Part shown: positions 45,947 to 54,584 of the stretch, one piece after another
Layout: each line of letters begins with the position of its first letter
How positions within the stretch are numbered: the first letter of the stretch is position 1
From: TMP-86 sp044226865
GTDB taxonomy: Bacteria; Pseudomonadota; Gammaproteobacteria; Steroidobacterales; Steroidobacteraceae
Assembly: GCA_044226865.1 (NCBI GenBank)
Contig: JBGAGE010000014.1
Location: forward strand, 34,348 to 98,347
Reading direction: 5' to 3'
DNA length: 64,000 nucleotides
The notes under the pieces: model-generated
Told to the model about the DNA's origin: nothing
The model's database searches: none
What the model saw: the letters and a program-made list of their open reading frames with translations, nothing else
Position numbers and translations under genes: made by a program

Positions 45947-48321
45947 AGATCACCTCATCCTGGCTGAAGGAATTCGTGCCGCAGGCGGCGGAGCCGCAGG
46001 CCATGGCTGCGCAGCTCACGCTCGCGGGGCTGGAAGTGGAATCGCTCACGCCCGCCGCGCCGCCGTTCGCCAACGTGATCGTCGGCTCGGTGCTGGAAGC
46101 CGTGCGCCATCCCAATGCGGAGAAGCTGCAGGTGTGCACGGTGACGACCGATGGCACCAATCGCCTGCAGATCGTGTGCGGTGCGCCCAACGCGCGCGCC
46201 GGGCTCAAGGTGGCCGTGGCCATGGTGGGCGCGAAGCTCCCGGGCGATGTGAACATCAAGCAGGCCAAGCTGCGCGGCGTGGAATCGCAGGGCATGCTGT
46301 GCTCGGCGCGCGAGCTGGGCCTGGGCACCGAGCACGATGGCATCATGGAGCTCGCGGCAGATGCGCCGCTGGGCAAGGATTTCCGCGCAGCACTCGATCT
46401 CGACGACATGATTCTCGAGGTCAACGTCACGCCCAATCGCGGTGATTGCATGAGCGTGCTTGGCATCGCCCGCGATTACAGCGCCGCCGTTTTCAGGCGT
46501 TACTTGAAGCCCGCGGTGAAGCCGGTGCCCGCGGCGAGCACTGATGATTTCCCGGTGAGCATCGCCGCGCCCGATGGATGCGCAGCCTTCGCCGGCCGCG
46601 TGATCCGCGGCATCCGGGCGGGCGCCGATTCGCCCCTGTGGCTCAAGGAGCGCCTGCGCCGCGTCGGCATCAACAGCATCTCCGCCGCCGTCGACATCAC
46701 CAACTACGTGATGATGGAACTTGGCCAGCCCATGCATGCCTACGATCTTGCGAAGCTCGAGGGCGGGTTGTCGGCGCGCTGGGCAACGGCCGCGGAACCG
46801 GCCACCTTGCTCGATGGCAAGACCTACACGCTGGCGCCGGATTGCCTCGTCATCGCCGATGCTGGCGGAGTCGTGGGCCTGGCAGGGGTGATGGGCGGCA
46901 ACGAGAAGGCCATCTCCGATGCCACCACCGATGTGTTCCTCGAGGCGGCGCATTTCATTCCTTCCGCCATTGCGGGGCGCGCTCGGCGCTTCGGCCTGTT
47001 CACCGATGCGGCGCAGCGCTTCGAGCGCGGTGTGGACCCGCAATTGCCGGCCCAAGCGATCGAGCGTGCCACCGCGCTGCTGCTCGAGATTGCCGGCGGC
47101 ACACCGGGTCCGGTGCGGGTAACGCGGGCAGGCCTTGCGCCGGCGCCGGTCACCGTGGCGCTGCGACGCAAGCAACTCGCGCGGTTGCTGGGCACCGAGG
47201 TGCCCGATGCCGATGCCGCGGGCGTGCTGGGAGCCATCAGCGAACAGGTCGTCAGCACCGCCGATGGCTGGCAGGTGCAGGCGCCAAGCTCGCGCTTCGA
47301 CCTGCGCATCGAGCCCGACCTCATCGAGGAAGTCGCGCGCCTGCGGGGCTTCGACCAGATCCCGGCGAAGCACGCCATCGTCGAGCAGAAGGGCGGGGAG
47401 TCCACCGAGACGCGCGTGCCGCTCACGCGTTTGTTCACCGGGATGGCGGACCGTGGCTACCGTGAGGCCATCACCTACAGCTTCGTTCATCCGGATGACC
47501 AACGTTTGATGTTCCCGGGCGTCGAGGCGCTCTCGTTGAGCAATCCCATTTCGGCGGACCTGGCGCAGATGCGGGTGTCTTTGTGGCCGGGGCTCCTGCG
47601 TGCGTGCTCGCAAAACCTGCGGCGCCAGCAGGCCCGCGTGAGGCTGTTCGAGGTGGGCCGCAAATATCTGCAGGGCGTGGATGGCATGCGCGAAGTCGAC
47701 ACGCTGGCAGGTGTTGCCGCAGGCGCGCGCCGCCCCGAGCAATGGTCCGCGGCGCGAGAGGGCGTGGATTTCTACGACGTGAAGGGCGATCTGCAGACGC
47801 TGTTCGAGCTCACCGGTTCGCCGCACTCCTTCCGCTTTGCCGCAGAGAAGTTGGCGTGCTTGCGCCCCGGGCGCACTGCGCGCATCTATCGTGACGACGT
47901 GGCGGTGGGTTGGCTGGGAGAGGTCCACCCCAGCATGCTGCGCACGCTCGATCTCAGTAATTCCGCTTATGTTTTTGAGCTAGAGATAGATTTAGCTTTT
48001 AAGTCCAATATATTGAAATTGAAAGAGATATCGAAGTTCCCGAGCATCCGACGTGACATTGCGGTGGTGCTCGATGAGCAGGTGACGTTCGCAGATATCC
48101 AGGAAAATGTTAGTGTTAGCGCCTCAGGGCTATTGCGCGACCTTCGAATCTTCGATGTATATCGAGGCCAGGGGATAGATTCTGGACGAAAAAGTGTCGC
48201 TTTAGGCTTGATTTTACAGGATTATTCGCGCACGCTTACTGATGACGACGCGGATGCTGTCGTAGCTGCCGTCGTCGAGCGGCTGCGGCAGAAGTTGAAC
48301 GCCACGATAAGAGACCAATAA
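45943..48321 (+). CDS. pheT: Phenylalanyl-tRNA synthetase beta subunit
   Basis: PheT provides tRNA binding and editing. The 792-aa product has the N-terminal start MKITSSWLKEFVP, a tRNA-binding OB domain (HPNAEKLQVCTV; residues 40-150), the B3/B4 editing domain, the B5 domain, a core class II-like fold, and a C-terminal FDX-ACB anticodon domain. The last 370 bp (from about 47955) are clearly AT-richer than the rest, with rare-looking codons such as TTA, ATA and AGT, although the protein stays well conserved. A promoter for ihfA inside pheT, as in E. coli, is one possible cause. Confidence 0.97.
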   Translation: MKITSSWLKEFVPQAAEPQAMAAQLTLAGLEVESLTPAAPPFANVIVGSVLEAVRHPNAEKLQVCTVTTDGTNRLQIVCGAPNARAGLKVAVAMVGAKLPGDVNIKQAKLRGVESQGMLCSARELGLGTEHDGIMELAADAPLGKDFRAALDLDDMILEVNVTPNRGDCMSVLGIARDYSAAVFRRYLKPAVKPVPAASTDDFPVSIAAPDGCAAFAGRVIRGIRAGADSPLWLKERLRRVGINSISAAVDITNYVMMELGQPMHAYDLAKLEGGLSARWATAAEPATLLDGKTYTLAPDCLVIADAGGVVGLAGVMGGNEKAISDATTDVFLEAAHFIPSAIAGRARRFGLFTDAAQRFERGVDPQLPAQAIERATALLLEIAGGTPGPVRVTRAGLAPAPVTVALRRKQLARLLGTEVPDADAAGVLGAISEQVVSTADGWQVQAPSSRFDLRIEPDLIEEVARLRGFDQIPAKHAIVEQKGGESTETRVPLTRLFTGMADRGYREAITYSFVHPDDQRLMFPGVEALSLSNPISADLAQMRVSLWPGLLRACSQNLRRQQARVRLFEVGRKYLQGVDGMREVDTLAGVAAGARRPEQWSAAREGVDFYDVKGDLQTLFELTGSPHSFRFAAEKLACLRPGRTARIYRDDVAVGWLGEVHPSMLRTLDLSNSAYVFELEIDLAFKSNILKLKEISKFPSIRRDIAVVLDEQVTFADIQENVSVSASGLLRDLRIFDVYRGQGIDSGRKSVALGLILQDYSRTLTDDDADAVVAAVVERLRQKLNATIRDQ

Positions 48322-48324
48322 GCA

Positions 48325-48627
48325 ATGGCAGCCCTGACAAAGGCAGAAATGGCCGAGGCCCTGTTCGATCAGTTGGGCCTCAACAAGCGCGAAGCGCGCG
48401 AACTCGTGGACCTGTTCTTCGAGGAAATCCGCTCGGCCCTTTCTTCCGGCGAACAAGTCAAGCTGTCAGGCTTCGGTAACTTTGACCTGCGTGACAAGAA
48501 CCGCCGTCCCGGTCGCAATCCCAAGACCGGTGAAGAAATTCCCATCAGCGCGCGTCGCGTGGTCACCTTCCGTCCCGGACAAAAACTAAAGGCGCGCGTC
48601 GAGGCGTATGCTGGAACCAAGCAATAA
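48325..48627 (+). CDS. ihfA: Integration host factor subunit alpha
   Basis: IhfA forms the IHF heterodimer with IhfB. The 100-aa product shows LTKAEMAEALFDQLGLNKREARELVDLFFEEI, GEQVKLSGFGNFDLRDKNRRPGRNPKTGEEIPI and RRVVTFRPGQKLKARVE. It follows pheT after 3 bp, the usual order. It overlaps the merR-like gene by 20 bp. Confidence 0.98.
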   Translation: MAALTKAEMAEALFDQLGLNKREARELVDLFFEEIRSALSSGEQVKLSGFGNFDLRDKNRRPGRNPKTGEEIPISARRVVTFRPGQKLKARVEAYAGTKQ

Positions 48628-48964
48628 CAACGAGCTGCCGGCGATACCCGGCAAGCGCTATTTCACGATCGGCGAGGTCAGCGAACTCTGTGGGGTGAAG
48701 CCCCACGTGCTGCGCTACTGGGAACAGGAGTTCCCTCAGCTGAAGCCCGTCAAGCGCCGCGGCAACCGCCGCTATTACCAGCGCCAGGACGTGCTGATCA
48801 TCCGCCAGATCCGCAGCCTCCTGTACGAGCAGGGCTTCACCATCGGTGGAGCGCGCAATCGCCTCGCCGGCGATGACGCGCAGGTGGACTTGAACCAAAG
48901 CCAGCAGCTGATCCATCAGATGCGGGTGGAGCTCGAAGAACTGATGAAGATCTTGCGGCGCTAG
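48608..48964 (+). CDS. MerR-family transcriptional regulator
   Basis: The 118-aa protein has an N-terminal MerR helix-turn-helix (YFTIGEVSELCGVKPHVLRYWEQEFPQL) and wing (RRGNRRYYQRQDVLII), then a short dimer helix. No effector domain or cysteine ligand set is present. The same gene lies between ihfA and tRNA-Pro in Pseudomonas (PA2737), and its target is unknown. Confidence 0.93.
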   Translation: MLEPSNNNELPAIPGKRYFTIGEVSELCGVKPHVLRYWEQEFPQLKPVKRRGNRRYYQRQDVLIIRQIRSLLYEQGFTIGGARNRLAGDDAQVDLNQSQQLIHQMRVELEELMKILRR

Positions 48965-49045
48965 CGATAGCGCCGAGGCGCGGCGGTCAGCCGCGGCGAA
49001 AGCCGGCCCATCCAAGCCCGCTTTCGGCTATCATTTCAACACGGT

Positions 49046-49122
49046 CGGGGCGTGGCGCAGCCTGGTAGCGCACTTGCATGGGGTGCAAGGGGTCGCAAGT
49101 TCGAATCTTGTCGCCCCGACCA
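49046..49122 (+). tRNA. tRNA-Pro (GGG anticodon), probable island attachment site
   Basis: Acceptor CGGGGCG pairs with CGCCCCG, the anticodon stem CTTGC/GCAAG encloses ATGGGGT (anticodon GGG), the T-arm has GTTCGAATC, and ACCA is encoded. Gene style changes right after it, and this tRNA-Pro next to ihfA-merR is a known island hotspot in pseudomonads. The 3' end would be the left attachment sequence. Confidence 0.95.
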
Positions 49123-49365
49123 ACTTTAAAAACAAAGAGTTACGAGCGATTTTCGCTAACTCAATTCGCACTGATGGTTCCATTCTGGGGACAGTAACAG
49201 GGACGGTTTGGCGGGCGAGGCAGGCATGAACGCAGCTTCGACGGCGTCCGAACGATTGTCCGCGAAGTGTTCTCAGATTTTCCTTTAGTCCGCGACTAAT
49301 CGGTCAAACCCGCAGATCGGGCATAAGGCCGCCACCCGTTCTCGCTTTAGATACACTTCCCGACC

Positions 49366-50499
49366 GTGGATACGGTAACGATCAACCTCGACATTCTTGA
49401 TTGGGTGGCCAGCCGTATCGGCACCAGCCGCGACGATCTTCCCGCAACCATTGCGACTAGGAAGGCAGACCGGGAGCGAATTGCTGCCGGACATCTGACG
49501 GTCAGTCAGGTTGAGAAGATTGCCCAAAAAGCGCGTGTACCGTTCGGCGTTCTTTTCCTCGAAAAACCGCCGACCACACCTCGCTTAGATATTCCCGATC
49601 TTCGACAGACCCCTGACCCTGCGCCGCTTAGCGAGGACTTCGTTGAGGTCTACACCGACGCGCTCGCTAAGCACGATTGGTATCGCAGGCAGTTGCTTAC
49701 TCGGGATGCGCGCCCGCCAACATTTGTTGGGAAATTCCGTTTCGGGCAACGACTCCGCGCTGACGAAGTCGCCACCGATATTCTCAAAACCCTGGATATT
49801 TCCGACGCCGATCGTTCGCAAAGCCAAAATGCCGACGCTTATTTTTCGCGCCTCGCAATGAAAGCTGAAAATGCCGGTGTTCTCGTCATGAAGGCGAGTT
49901 ACGTGAAGGCGCAGACTCGCCGTGCCTTATCTGTAAAAGAGTTCCGTGGATTTGCTGTTGCCGACAAACTCGCGCCGCTGATCCTTATCAACGGGCGCGA
50001 CGCTGAGGTTGCCACTGTGTTCACGCTTATGCACGAGCTTGCCCATATCTGGCTCGGCCAAAGCGGAGTGTCGGACGTTACCCTTATCCGCTCGCGGGGC
50101 TTGGAACAGTTCTGCAATCAAATTGCCGCCCGCATCTTATTGCCGGAAACCGCCCTGAAGCGAGTATGGCTTGCACTAAAGGACGTGATCGCAGTCGCGA
50201 AGCACTTTCGCGTGAGTCGCTTTGTTGCCGGAATTCATCTGGTTCACGCTGGGTACATCACGCAAGAGGAGTTGAATGGCGTTCTTGAAACAAAGCTCAC
50301 AGCTAAGAAAAAGGGGCCGGTCAGTCAGATGACCATGATTCCGATTCGGAATAGCCGACGACTCACGAGAGAACTTGTGTATAGCGCAGCACGCGGAGAA
50401 ACGCTATATCGGGAGGCGGCATCCCTGCTGAATGTCAAACCCGACACTGTCGTCGCGCTCTTCGAGTCCATGCGAAAAAAGAGAATCGCGGACAGATAG
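49366..50499 (+). CDS. ImmA/IrrE-type metallopeptidase with N-terminal HTH region
   Basis: The 377-aa protein has a helical, XRE-like N-terminal region (LDWVASRIGTSRDDL... LTVSQVEKIAQKARVPFGVLFLEKPP), then an ImmA/IrrE peptidase domain with the zinc motif HELAH near residue 223 and LEQFCNQIAARILLPE. Such proteins act as regulators that cut or bind a partner, and they often pair with a small PIN-type toxin. The start is GTG at 49366. The next gene begins 9 bp after it, so the two form an operon. Confidence 0.88.
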   Translation: MDTVTINLDILDWVASRIGTSRDDLPATIATRKADRERIAAGHLTVSQVEKIAQKARVPFGVLFLEKPPTTPRLDIPDLRQTPDPAPLSEDFVEVYTDALAKHDWYRRQLLTRDARPPTFVGKFRFGQRLRADEVATDILKTLDISDADRSQSQNADAYFSRLAMKAENAGVLVMKASYVKAQTRRALSVKEFRGFAVADKLAPLILINGRDAEVATVFTLMHELAHIWLGQSGVSDVTLIRSRGLEQFCNQIAARILLPETALKRVWLALKDVIAVAKHFRVSRFVAGIHLVHAGYITQEELNGVLETKLTAKKKGPVSQMTMIPIRNSRRLTRELVYSAARGETLYREAASLLNVKPDTVVALFESMRKKRIADR

Positions 50500-50508
50500 G
50501 GCGACGGC

Positions 50509-51033
50509 GTGACGACGACGTACATAATCGATAGCGACGTCTTCATACAAGCGAAAAATCGCGAATACCGCTTTCAATTCGCCGGTGCGTTTTGGAGTTG
50601 GGTGCTAGATGCTCACAACGCTGAAGTGGTCTACAGCATTGACAAGGTTCGCAGAGAGATTGCCCAGGGCAAAACAAACTGCCCGCTACGGCAATGGGTC
50701 GGTTCGAAAGTTCCGAAGTCATTTTGGCTCCCGGATGCGAAGGACAAGAGCGTAATGCAGCAATACGGGCGAGCGATTCAGTGGGCATACAATCAAAATC
50801 AATTTGACCCGAAGGCCCTGGCAGATTTTTCTTCTCATAAGAAAGCGGATGCGTTCTTGATAGCGGCTGGAATGGCGCACGGACACACCATCGTGACGCA
50901 CGAGGGCGAATCTACTAATAGCGTAAATCGAGTTCTAATCCCTCACGCGGCCAATTCCCTTGGGGTTAGTACGATGAACCTATATGACCTATTGTCCAAA
51001 CACGCAACTCAGACTTTCCAGTTCAAACCGTAG
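50509..51033 (+). CDS. DUF4411 PIN-like protein, probable toxin partner
   Basis: The 174-aa protein begins TTTYIIDSDVFIQAKNREY, with the first PIN-fold aspartate, and continues with KKADAFLIAAGMAHGHTIVTHE, which carries later acidic residues of the site. DUF4411 proteins are placed in the PIN-like nuclease group and are regularly encoded right after ImmA/IrrE-HTH genes. The pair is therefore a likely type II toxin-antitoxin module that could keep the island in the chromosome. GTG at 50509 is the start. Activity is inferred. Confidence 0.85.
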   Translation: MTTTYIIDSDVFIQAKNREYRFQFAGAFWSWVLDAHNAEVVYSIDKVRREIAQGKTNCPLRQWVGSKVPKSFWLPDAKDKSVMQQYGRAIQWAYNQNQFDPKALADFSSHKKADAFLIAAGMAHGHTIVTHEGESTNSVNRVLIPHAANSLGVSTMNLYDLLSKHATQTFQFKP

Positions 51034-51102
51034 CGTTGAATAAACGAGCGGCGTGTTGGAAAGCACGAGTCGTGAGTATCGAAATAGGGGTGGGTGGTAA
51101 CG

Positions 51103-51609
51103 ATGGCTTTGATCAAATGTCATGAGTGCGGAAACGCCGTCAGCACGTCTGCTAACAGCTGCCCAAAGTGCGGCGCACCTATCGCTGTGCAGACGAAAGG
51201 GTCGAAGCAGGGAGTAGGGGTGGTTTCGCTCGTCTCCGCAGCTATTGTGTTTGGGGTGTTGGCATATCTCTTGTCACAGAAGTCCCAATATCAACGAGAA
51301 CCTCAAGTTGAGCCGTCAAGTGAAGCGGCATCTTCGCGTGACGTCGGTTCCGACGCGGTTCTGCGCGTTGAATCAGGAGACGTTGTTTTATGCGTCGATG
51401 AATCTGCGTACAGTGAATTTCTTAAACTCGCGTTAGCGAAGGACTATCTAGGCATGGGAAAAATGGAAGGGACGGGCAGGCTATTTCGTGTGCCAAGCGG
51501 GACCAAGGCGCGAGTTATCGATTCTGGATTTGAAAAGCGGCAGGTCCGAATCATGGATGGGTCGAGCTTTGGTCGCTCTGGCTGGGTGACGTCCACCGTT
51601 GTGCAGTAA
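51103..51609 (+). CDS. Zinc-ribbon membrane protein with SH3-like tail
   Basis: The 168-aa protein starts with a two-CxxC zinc ribbon (IKCHECGNAVSTSANSCPKCGAP), followed by one membrane span (residues 38-58, VVSLVSAAIVFGVLAYLL), a charged linker, and a C-terminal segment (FRVPSGTKARVIDSGFE... GRSGWVTSTVV) that looks like a bacterial SH3 fold. No function is known. It precedes an unknown 203-aa gene by 11 bp, so they may be one unit. Confidence 0.75.
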   Translation: MALIKCHECGNAVSTSANSCPKCGAPIAVQTKGSKQGVGVVSLVSAAIVFGVLAYLLSQKSQYQREPQVEPSSEAASSRDVGSDAVLRVESGDVVLCVDESAYSEFLKLALAKDYLGMGKMEGTGRLFRVPSGTKARVIDSGFEKRQVRIMDGSSFGRSGWVTSTVVQ

Positions 51610-51620
51610 GGTGACAGTTA

Positions 51621-52232
51621 ATGGCTAAACCCTCTGCAAATTCTCCCGATGGTTGGACTGATGAAATGATTTCGGAGTTCCTTCTTGCGAGTCGTCGTAA
51701 CCTTGAGGGTCAAGTCAACGCATTGATCATGATTGAAGAACTGGAAAGGCGGGTCGAACTCTTTCAGTCGGAACTTGAGTCGTCATTTGAAGAAGAGTTT
51801 TGCCTTTTGGGCCGCGTCGCTTCGAAGAAGGGTAATCCGCTCGCGTTCGTGAGGGCAAACATCAGAGTTACTCTTCGCGAAACATTCGGGAGAAGTGTGA
51901 AGGTAGCCCCCAATTCAGTTGGATTGATGTACTTCAGTCAGCAGGTTGCGATCGACGACGGACCGAGGAAGCCGATATTGGAAATTGTTCTGTTCGGTGA
52001 TTCGGAAGTGCAGCGACGAATCGTCCAGTATCTTGCCGATGCTCGTCTATTCGGGATTGCTTACGTCCCGTTATGGGTTTGGTTGACTCCCATTGATGCA
52101 GTGGGAACGACCGCGAACGAAGCAATTTCATTCTCAATAGAAAATGCACTGCCAATATCCAAGTGTGAATGGCAGCAAGGGCTCGGCCTGGGCGCTGCAG
52201 TGCCTCAAGACTATTTTGACCCCGCGCGCTAG
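51621..52232 (+). CDS. Unknown protein, 203 aa
   Basis: I do not recognise this protein. It is acidic in its N-terminal half with a helical LIMIEELERRVELFQSELE stretch, and has no signal peptide or membrane span. Codon use is AT-richer than the core. A ribosome-like AAGGTGA precedes the ATG. It lies between the zinc-ribbon gene and a small membrane-protein gene on the same strand. Confidence 0.65.
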   Translation: MAKPSANSPDGWTDEMISEFLLASRRNLEGQVNALIMIEELERRVELFQSELESSFEEEFCLLGRVASKKGNPLAFVRANIRVTLRETFGRSVKVAPNSVGLMYFSQQVAIDDGPRKPILEIVLFGDSEVQRRIVQYLADARLFGIAYVPLWVWLTPIDAVGTTANEAISFSIENALPISKCEWQQGLGLGAAVPQDYFDPAR

Positions 52233-52299
52233 TGCCGATATTCAACGAGTTGTGAAGGAGATATTCGGGCGCAAGATCGAAATCATTAGGAGGCTGAAC

Positions 52300-52446
52300 A
52301 TGAATGGCATTTGGAGTTGGCTTAATTCGCCGCATTGGGACTTGGTCGCGATACTAGGGATTGCACTTCTCGGCGCAATTTTTGGTGCAGTCAAGGAAAC
52401 CAACGCGAAGCTCGACAGCATTTCTGAATTGTTACGACGTTCTTAG
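52300..52446 (+). CDS. Small membrane protein, 48 aa
   Basis: The frame starts with ATG at 52300, 6 bp after a strong TAGGAGG ribosome site. It encodes a single hydrophobic span (DLVAILGIALLGAIFGAV) followed by a charged tail ending LLRRS. The good ribosome site and membrane span support a real gene. Function unknown; toxin-like or accessory membrane peptides of this kind are common on islands. Confidence 0.6.
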   Translation: MNGIWSWLNSPHWDLVAILGIALLGAIFGAVKETNAKLDSISELLRRS

Positions 52447-52587
52447 GGGGGCGAATGCACTCGGCAACAGAAAGGGCGCTGGAAGGGTGCTTTCGTCGCA
52501 CAACTGTCCCGATCTTTTCTTAAGTGGAGTTGCCCCGTTTCCGTGGACAGTTTGTCGTCTTCGTTCCTAACTTGATCTCCATCGATC

Positions 52588-53550
52588 TTACACCGCAATC
52601 GGGGTCTGCCGCTGCAAGCGGCAGAAGCTCTCCACCGCTTCGACTGAACGCTGGTGCGTACGCTCGAAGTTGACCGGGGAGCGATAACCGAGAGAGGAGT
52701 GCCGCCGATGCGGGTTGTACCAGCCCTCGATCCACTCGAACACGGCCATCTTGGCCTCCGCCTGGCTTTGGAAGCGGCGGCGATCGAGCACCTCGCGCTC
52801 GAGCGAGGCGAAGAAGCTCTCCGCCATCGCGTTGTCGTAGGCATCCCCGACCGATCCCATCGAAGGCATCACTCCGGCTTCACGGCATCGCTTACCAAAC
52901 GCATAGCTCGTGTATTGGCAGCCGCGGTCGGAGTGATGGATGACCGCCTGCGGCCGGCGCCGCGTGACCGCCATGTTCAGCGCCGCGAGGATCAGTTCGG
53001 TGCGCAAGTGGCTCTCCATCGCCCAACCGACGATGCGGCGCGAGAACACATCCATCACCATCGCCAGATACAAAAATCCCGACCAGGTTGGGATGTAGGT
53101 GATATCGGCCACCCACAACCGGTCCGGGCCGTCGGTGAAGAACTGGCGTTTGACCAGATCGAGCTCGGGCTTTTGCTGCGGATCCCGCAACGTCGTGACC
53201 ACATACTTGCGCAACGTCGCTCCGCGAAGGCCTGCCGCGCGCATCAGTCGCGCCACGCGCTTGCGTCCCACACGAATGCCATGATCGTCGGCGAGCTCCG
53301 CATGGATGTTCGGCGAGCCGTAGGTCTCCTTGGACCGCCGGTAGATCGACTCGATCCTCGCCGTCAGCGCCAAATCCATGCGCGCCCGCGCGCACATCGG
53401 CCGTTCCAGCCAGGCGTAGTAACCGCTCCTCGAAATCCGCAGCAGCCGGCACATCATCCCCACCGGATGGGTGGCCTGGTTCACCTTCACGAACCCGAAG
53501 AGCGCTTCGAGGTCCCGCTCTCCGTTGCGAACCAGGCCGCGGCTTTTGAC
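52588..53550 (-). CDS. IS3-family transposase OrfB (DDE integrase domain)
   Basis: OrfB carries the catalytic DDE domain of the rve family: first aspartate in VADITYIPT, second in IHHSDRGCQYTS, glutamate in NAMAESFFASLERE. It is probably made as an OrfAB fusion by -1 frameshift near 53547; the start given is the frame entry at the AAAAG run. It ends RSPVNFERTH and a short tail, with no internal stop. Confidence 0.9.
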   Translation of the reverse strand, partial: VKSRGLVRNGERDLEALFGFVKVNQATHPVGMMCRLLRISRSGYYAWLERPMCARARMDLALTARIESIYRRSKETYGSPNIHAELADDHGIRVGRKRVARLMRAAGLRGATLRKYVVTTLRDPQQKPELDLVKRQFFTDGPDRLWVADITYIPTWSGFLYLAMVMDVFSRRIVGWAMESHLRTELILAALNMAVTRRRPQAVIHHSDRGCQYTSYAFGKRCREAGVMPSMGSVGDAYDNAMAESFFASLEREVLDRRRFQSQAEAKMAVFEWIEGWYNPHRRHSSLGYRSPVNFERTHQRSVEAVESFCRLQRQTPIAV

Positions 53551-53798
53551 AGGATCTCCCGCTCCTCCTTGAGCTTGCGGACCTCGCGCCGCAATCTCAA
53601 CAGCTCCTCTCGCTCTGAACTGGTCAACCCGCCATCGCCTTTGCCGGCATCGCGCTTGTCCTGCCGGACCCACAGCGCAATCGTCCAGGGCGTCGGTCCG
53701 TACTCCTTCGATAAGGACCTTGCAGTCCTACCCGAGTGGAACAGCTCCACCATCTGCCGCTTAAACTCCGGCGTATACCGGATCGTCTTGGCCGCCAT
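53487..53798 (-). CDS. IS3-family transposase OrfA
   Basis: The 103-aa protein has the OrfA helix-turn-helix (KTIRYTPEFKRQMVELFHSGRTARSLSKEYG) and a leucine-zipper-like end (LRREVRKLKEEREIL). ATG at 53798 follows GGAGG by 8 bp. OrfA binds the terminal repeats. An AAAAG run at 53547-53543 could allow -1 frameshifting into orfB to make OrfAB. Confidence 0.9.
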   Translation of the reverse strand: MAAKTIRYTPEFKRQMVELFHSGRTARSLSKEYGPTPWTIALWVRQDKRDAGKGDGGLTSSEREELLRLRREVRKLKEEREILSKAAAWFATESGTSKRSSGS

Positions 53799-53926
53799 CT
53801 CCAACACCTCCATTACTAACAGTGGGGTGTCTACGAAAGCGGGTCAACTCCATAAGAGAGTTTGCCTCGCGGCACGTTGTGTTGACGGCGTGGGAAGTAT
53901 CAGCAGTAGCATTGTTGAGGTAACTA

Positions 53927-54508
53927 ATGTTTTCACGCAATAAGGCACCGACGGTCCCGCCGTTGGCATCCAGGCCGACCTACTGCTGGGAAAAGCAAAA
54001 TGACAGTGCGCAGCAGCTTTGGGTGCAGGTTAAGAGCCTTGACTACAAGCTCTTTCCTACCATGACCCATGACGGGCCTCCGCGCCGGATTTTCCAGTGG
54101 CAAGGTCGGGTTCATGCGCCTGGTTTTGAGCAGGTCTTGGCAATAGGAGAGATTGAGGCATTGGAGCCGGAAGACTTGCCGCGAAGCTCTTCCGACCTTT
54201 GGGATAAAGTGCCGTCCGTATATAACGGACGCGGCTGCCTCCATTCAAACGAGAATAAAATCGACGACGCGTTTTTCGGGTTCGACTTGTACTGTCGTCC
54301 GGGGGTATTCCATGAAGTTGCGCGAGTGTTCACGGCGTGCGTGGGGCCAGCCCACGGGGCCTTGGGTTTGAAGGTCACTATTACCCATCCCGATCACCCC
54401 GAAGGCGGCAACAACTATTGGAACACGGAATGGCGCGCGGATTCCTGGCAAGTGCTTTCATGGGAAGTATTCGCTGGCGCGACGGCGGAAGGGTATAACC
54501 GTCAGTAA
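53927..54508 (+). CDS. Unknown protein, 193 aa
   Basis: I do not recognise this protein. It is rich in aromatic residues and histidine (WQGRVHAPGF, NNYWNTEWRADSWQVLSWEVF) and has no signal or membrane span. A GAGG ribosome site is 8 bp before ATG at 53927. It starts 74 bp past the IS3 right end. Its upstream promoter may have been altered by the insertion. Confidence 0.6.
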   Translation: MFSRNKAPTVPPLASRPTYCWEKQNDSAQQLWVQVKSLDYKLFPTMTHDGPPRRIFQWQGRVHAPGFEQVLAIGEIEALEPEDLPRSSSDLWDKVPSVYNGRGCLHSNENKIDDAFFGFDLYCRPGVFHEVARVFTACVGPAHGALGLKVTITHPDHPEGGNNYWNTEWRADSWQVLSWEVFAGATAEGYNRQ

Positions 54509-54584
54509 ATCTTGTCGGTTCTAGGTCACGGCCACTGGTAATTCTCTCGCACCGAGTCGCCGATACGACCTTCGGCCGTTCAAG

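Larger units (their letters stand above)
52525..53852 (-). mobile_element. IS3-family insertion sequence, 1328 bp, complete
   Basis: Imperfect terminal inverted repeats begin TGGAGTTGCCCCGTTTCCGT on the left and TGGAGTTGACCCGCTTTCGT on the right (read inward). A 4-bp direct repeat TAAG flanks the element (52521-52524 and 53853-53856). Two overlapping frames, orfA and orfB, lie on the minus strand. The ends and genes look intact, so it could still be mobile. Confidence 0.92.

Noticed and set aside
49285..49527. Minus-strand frame with an ALCPICGF segment next to tRNA-Pro
   Set aside because: It is attractive as a zinc-ribbon peptide, but it overlaps the start of the ImmA/IrrE gene in antisense and has no ribosome site.
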